This document shows, one piece after another, positions 7,100 to 7,116 of a stretch of DNA of 7,116 nt. The stretch is taken from contig DATKYB010000036.1 of the NCBI GenBank assembly GCA_035528715.1, positions 1-7,116 on the forward strand, given 5' to 3'. Numbering within the stretch: position 1 is the first letter of the stretch; each line of letters starts with the position of its first letter. The translations under genes were made by a program, and so were the position numbers. Under the pieces are notes generated by a model. It saw only the letters and a list, made by a program, of their open reading frames with translations, was not told the origin of the DNA and searched no databases. Source of the DNA: Nitrospinota bacterium. GTDB taxonomy: Bacteria > JADFOP01 > DATKYB01.

Positions 7100-7116
7100 G
7101 TGATACGTGGTGAAAA

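Overview
The window holds a tryptophan biosynthesis operon, all genes on the + strand, in the order trpE (5' end cut off by the window edge) - trpG - trpD - trpC - trpF - trpB - trpA. It is followed 35 bases later by a metallo-beta-lactamase-fold gene of the class II cyclic-nucleotide phosphodiesterase type. About 98% of the sequence is coding. No gap exceeds 300 bases, and I see no RNA gene, mobile element, CRISPR array or strong intrinsic terminator.

The sequence is visibly AT-rich. Arginine is written mostly AGA/AGG and isoleucine often ATA. All seven Trp activities are separate single-domain proteins: there is no trpG-trpD or trpC-trpF fusion, and trpB is the ordinary short form. This order and lack of fusions fit the ancestral bacterial arrangement seen in low-GC members of several phyla, such as Desulfobacterota/Nitrospirota-like lineages and others. 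The window cannot fix the taxon. Bacterial Shine-Dalgarno sequences are clear before trpD, trpB, trpA and the last gene.

Region by region: 1-1097 is the C-terminal three quarters of anthranilate synthase component I. 1120-1686 is its glutamine amidotransferase subunit. 1699-2748 is anthranilate phosphoribosyltransferase. 2781-3563 is indole-3-glycerol-phosphate synthase. 3588-4217 is phosphoribosylanthranilate isomerase. 4217-5404 and 5401-6195 are the beta and alpha subunits of tryptophan synthase. Together they take chorismate to L-tryptophan. trpF/trpB overlap by 1 base and trpB/trpA by 4, so these three are probably translationally coupled. The operon promoter and any leader or attenuator lie upstream of the window.

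The least ordinary part is the last gene (6231-6992). Its fold and family signatures are clear, but its metal-binding motif is altered: the last His of HxHxDH is Ser, and two usual Asp positions are Glu. A perfect all-A/T inverted repeat sits between trpA and this gene. The final 124 bases are AT-rich and non-coding as far as I can see, with only a weak promoter-like pair and a short inverted repeat. I do not see a new multi-gene system here.
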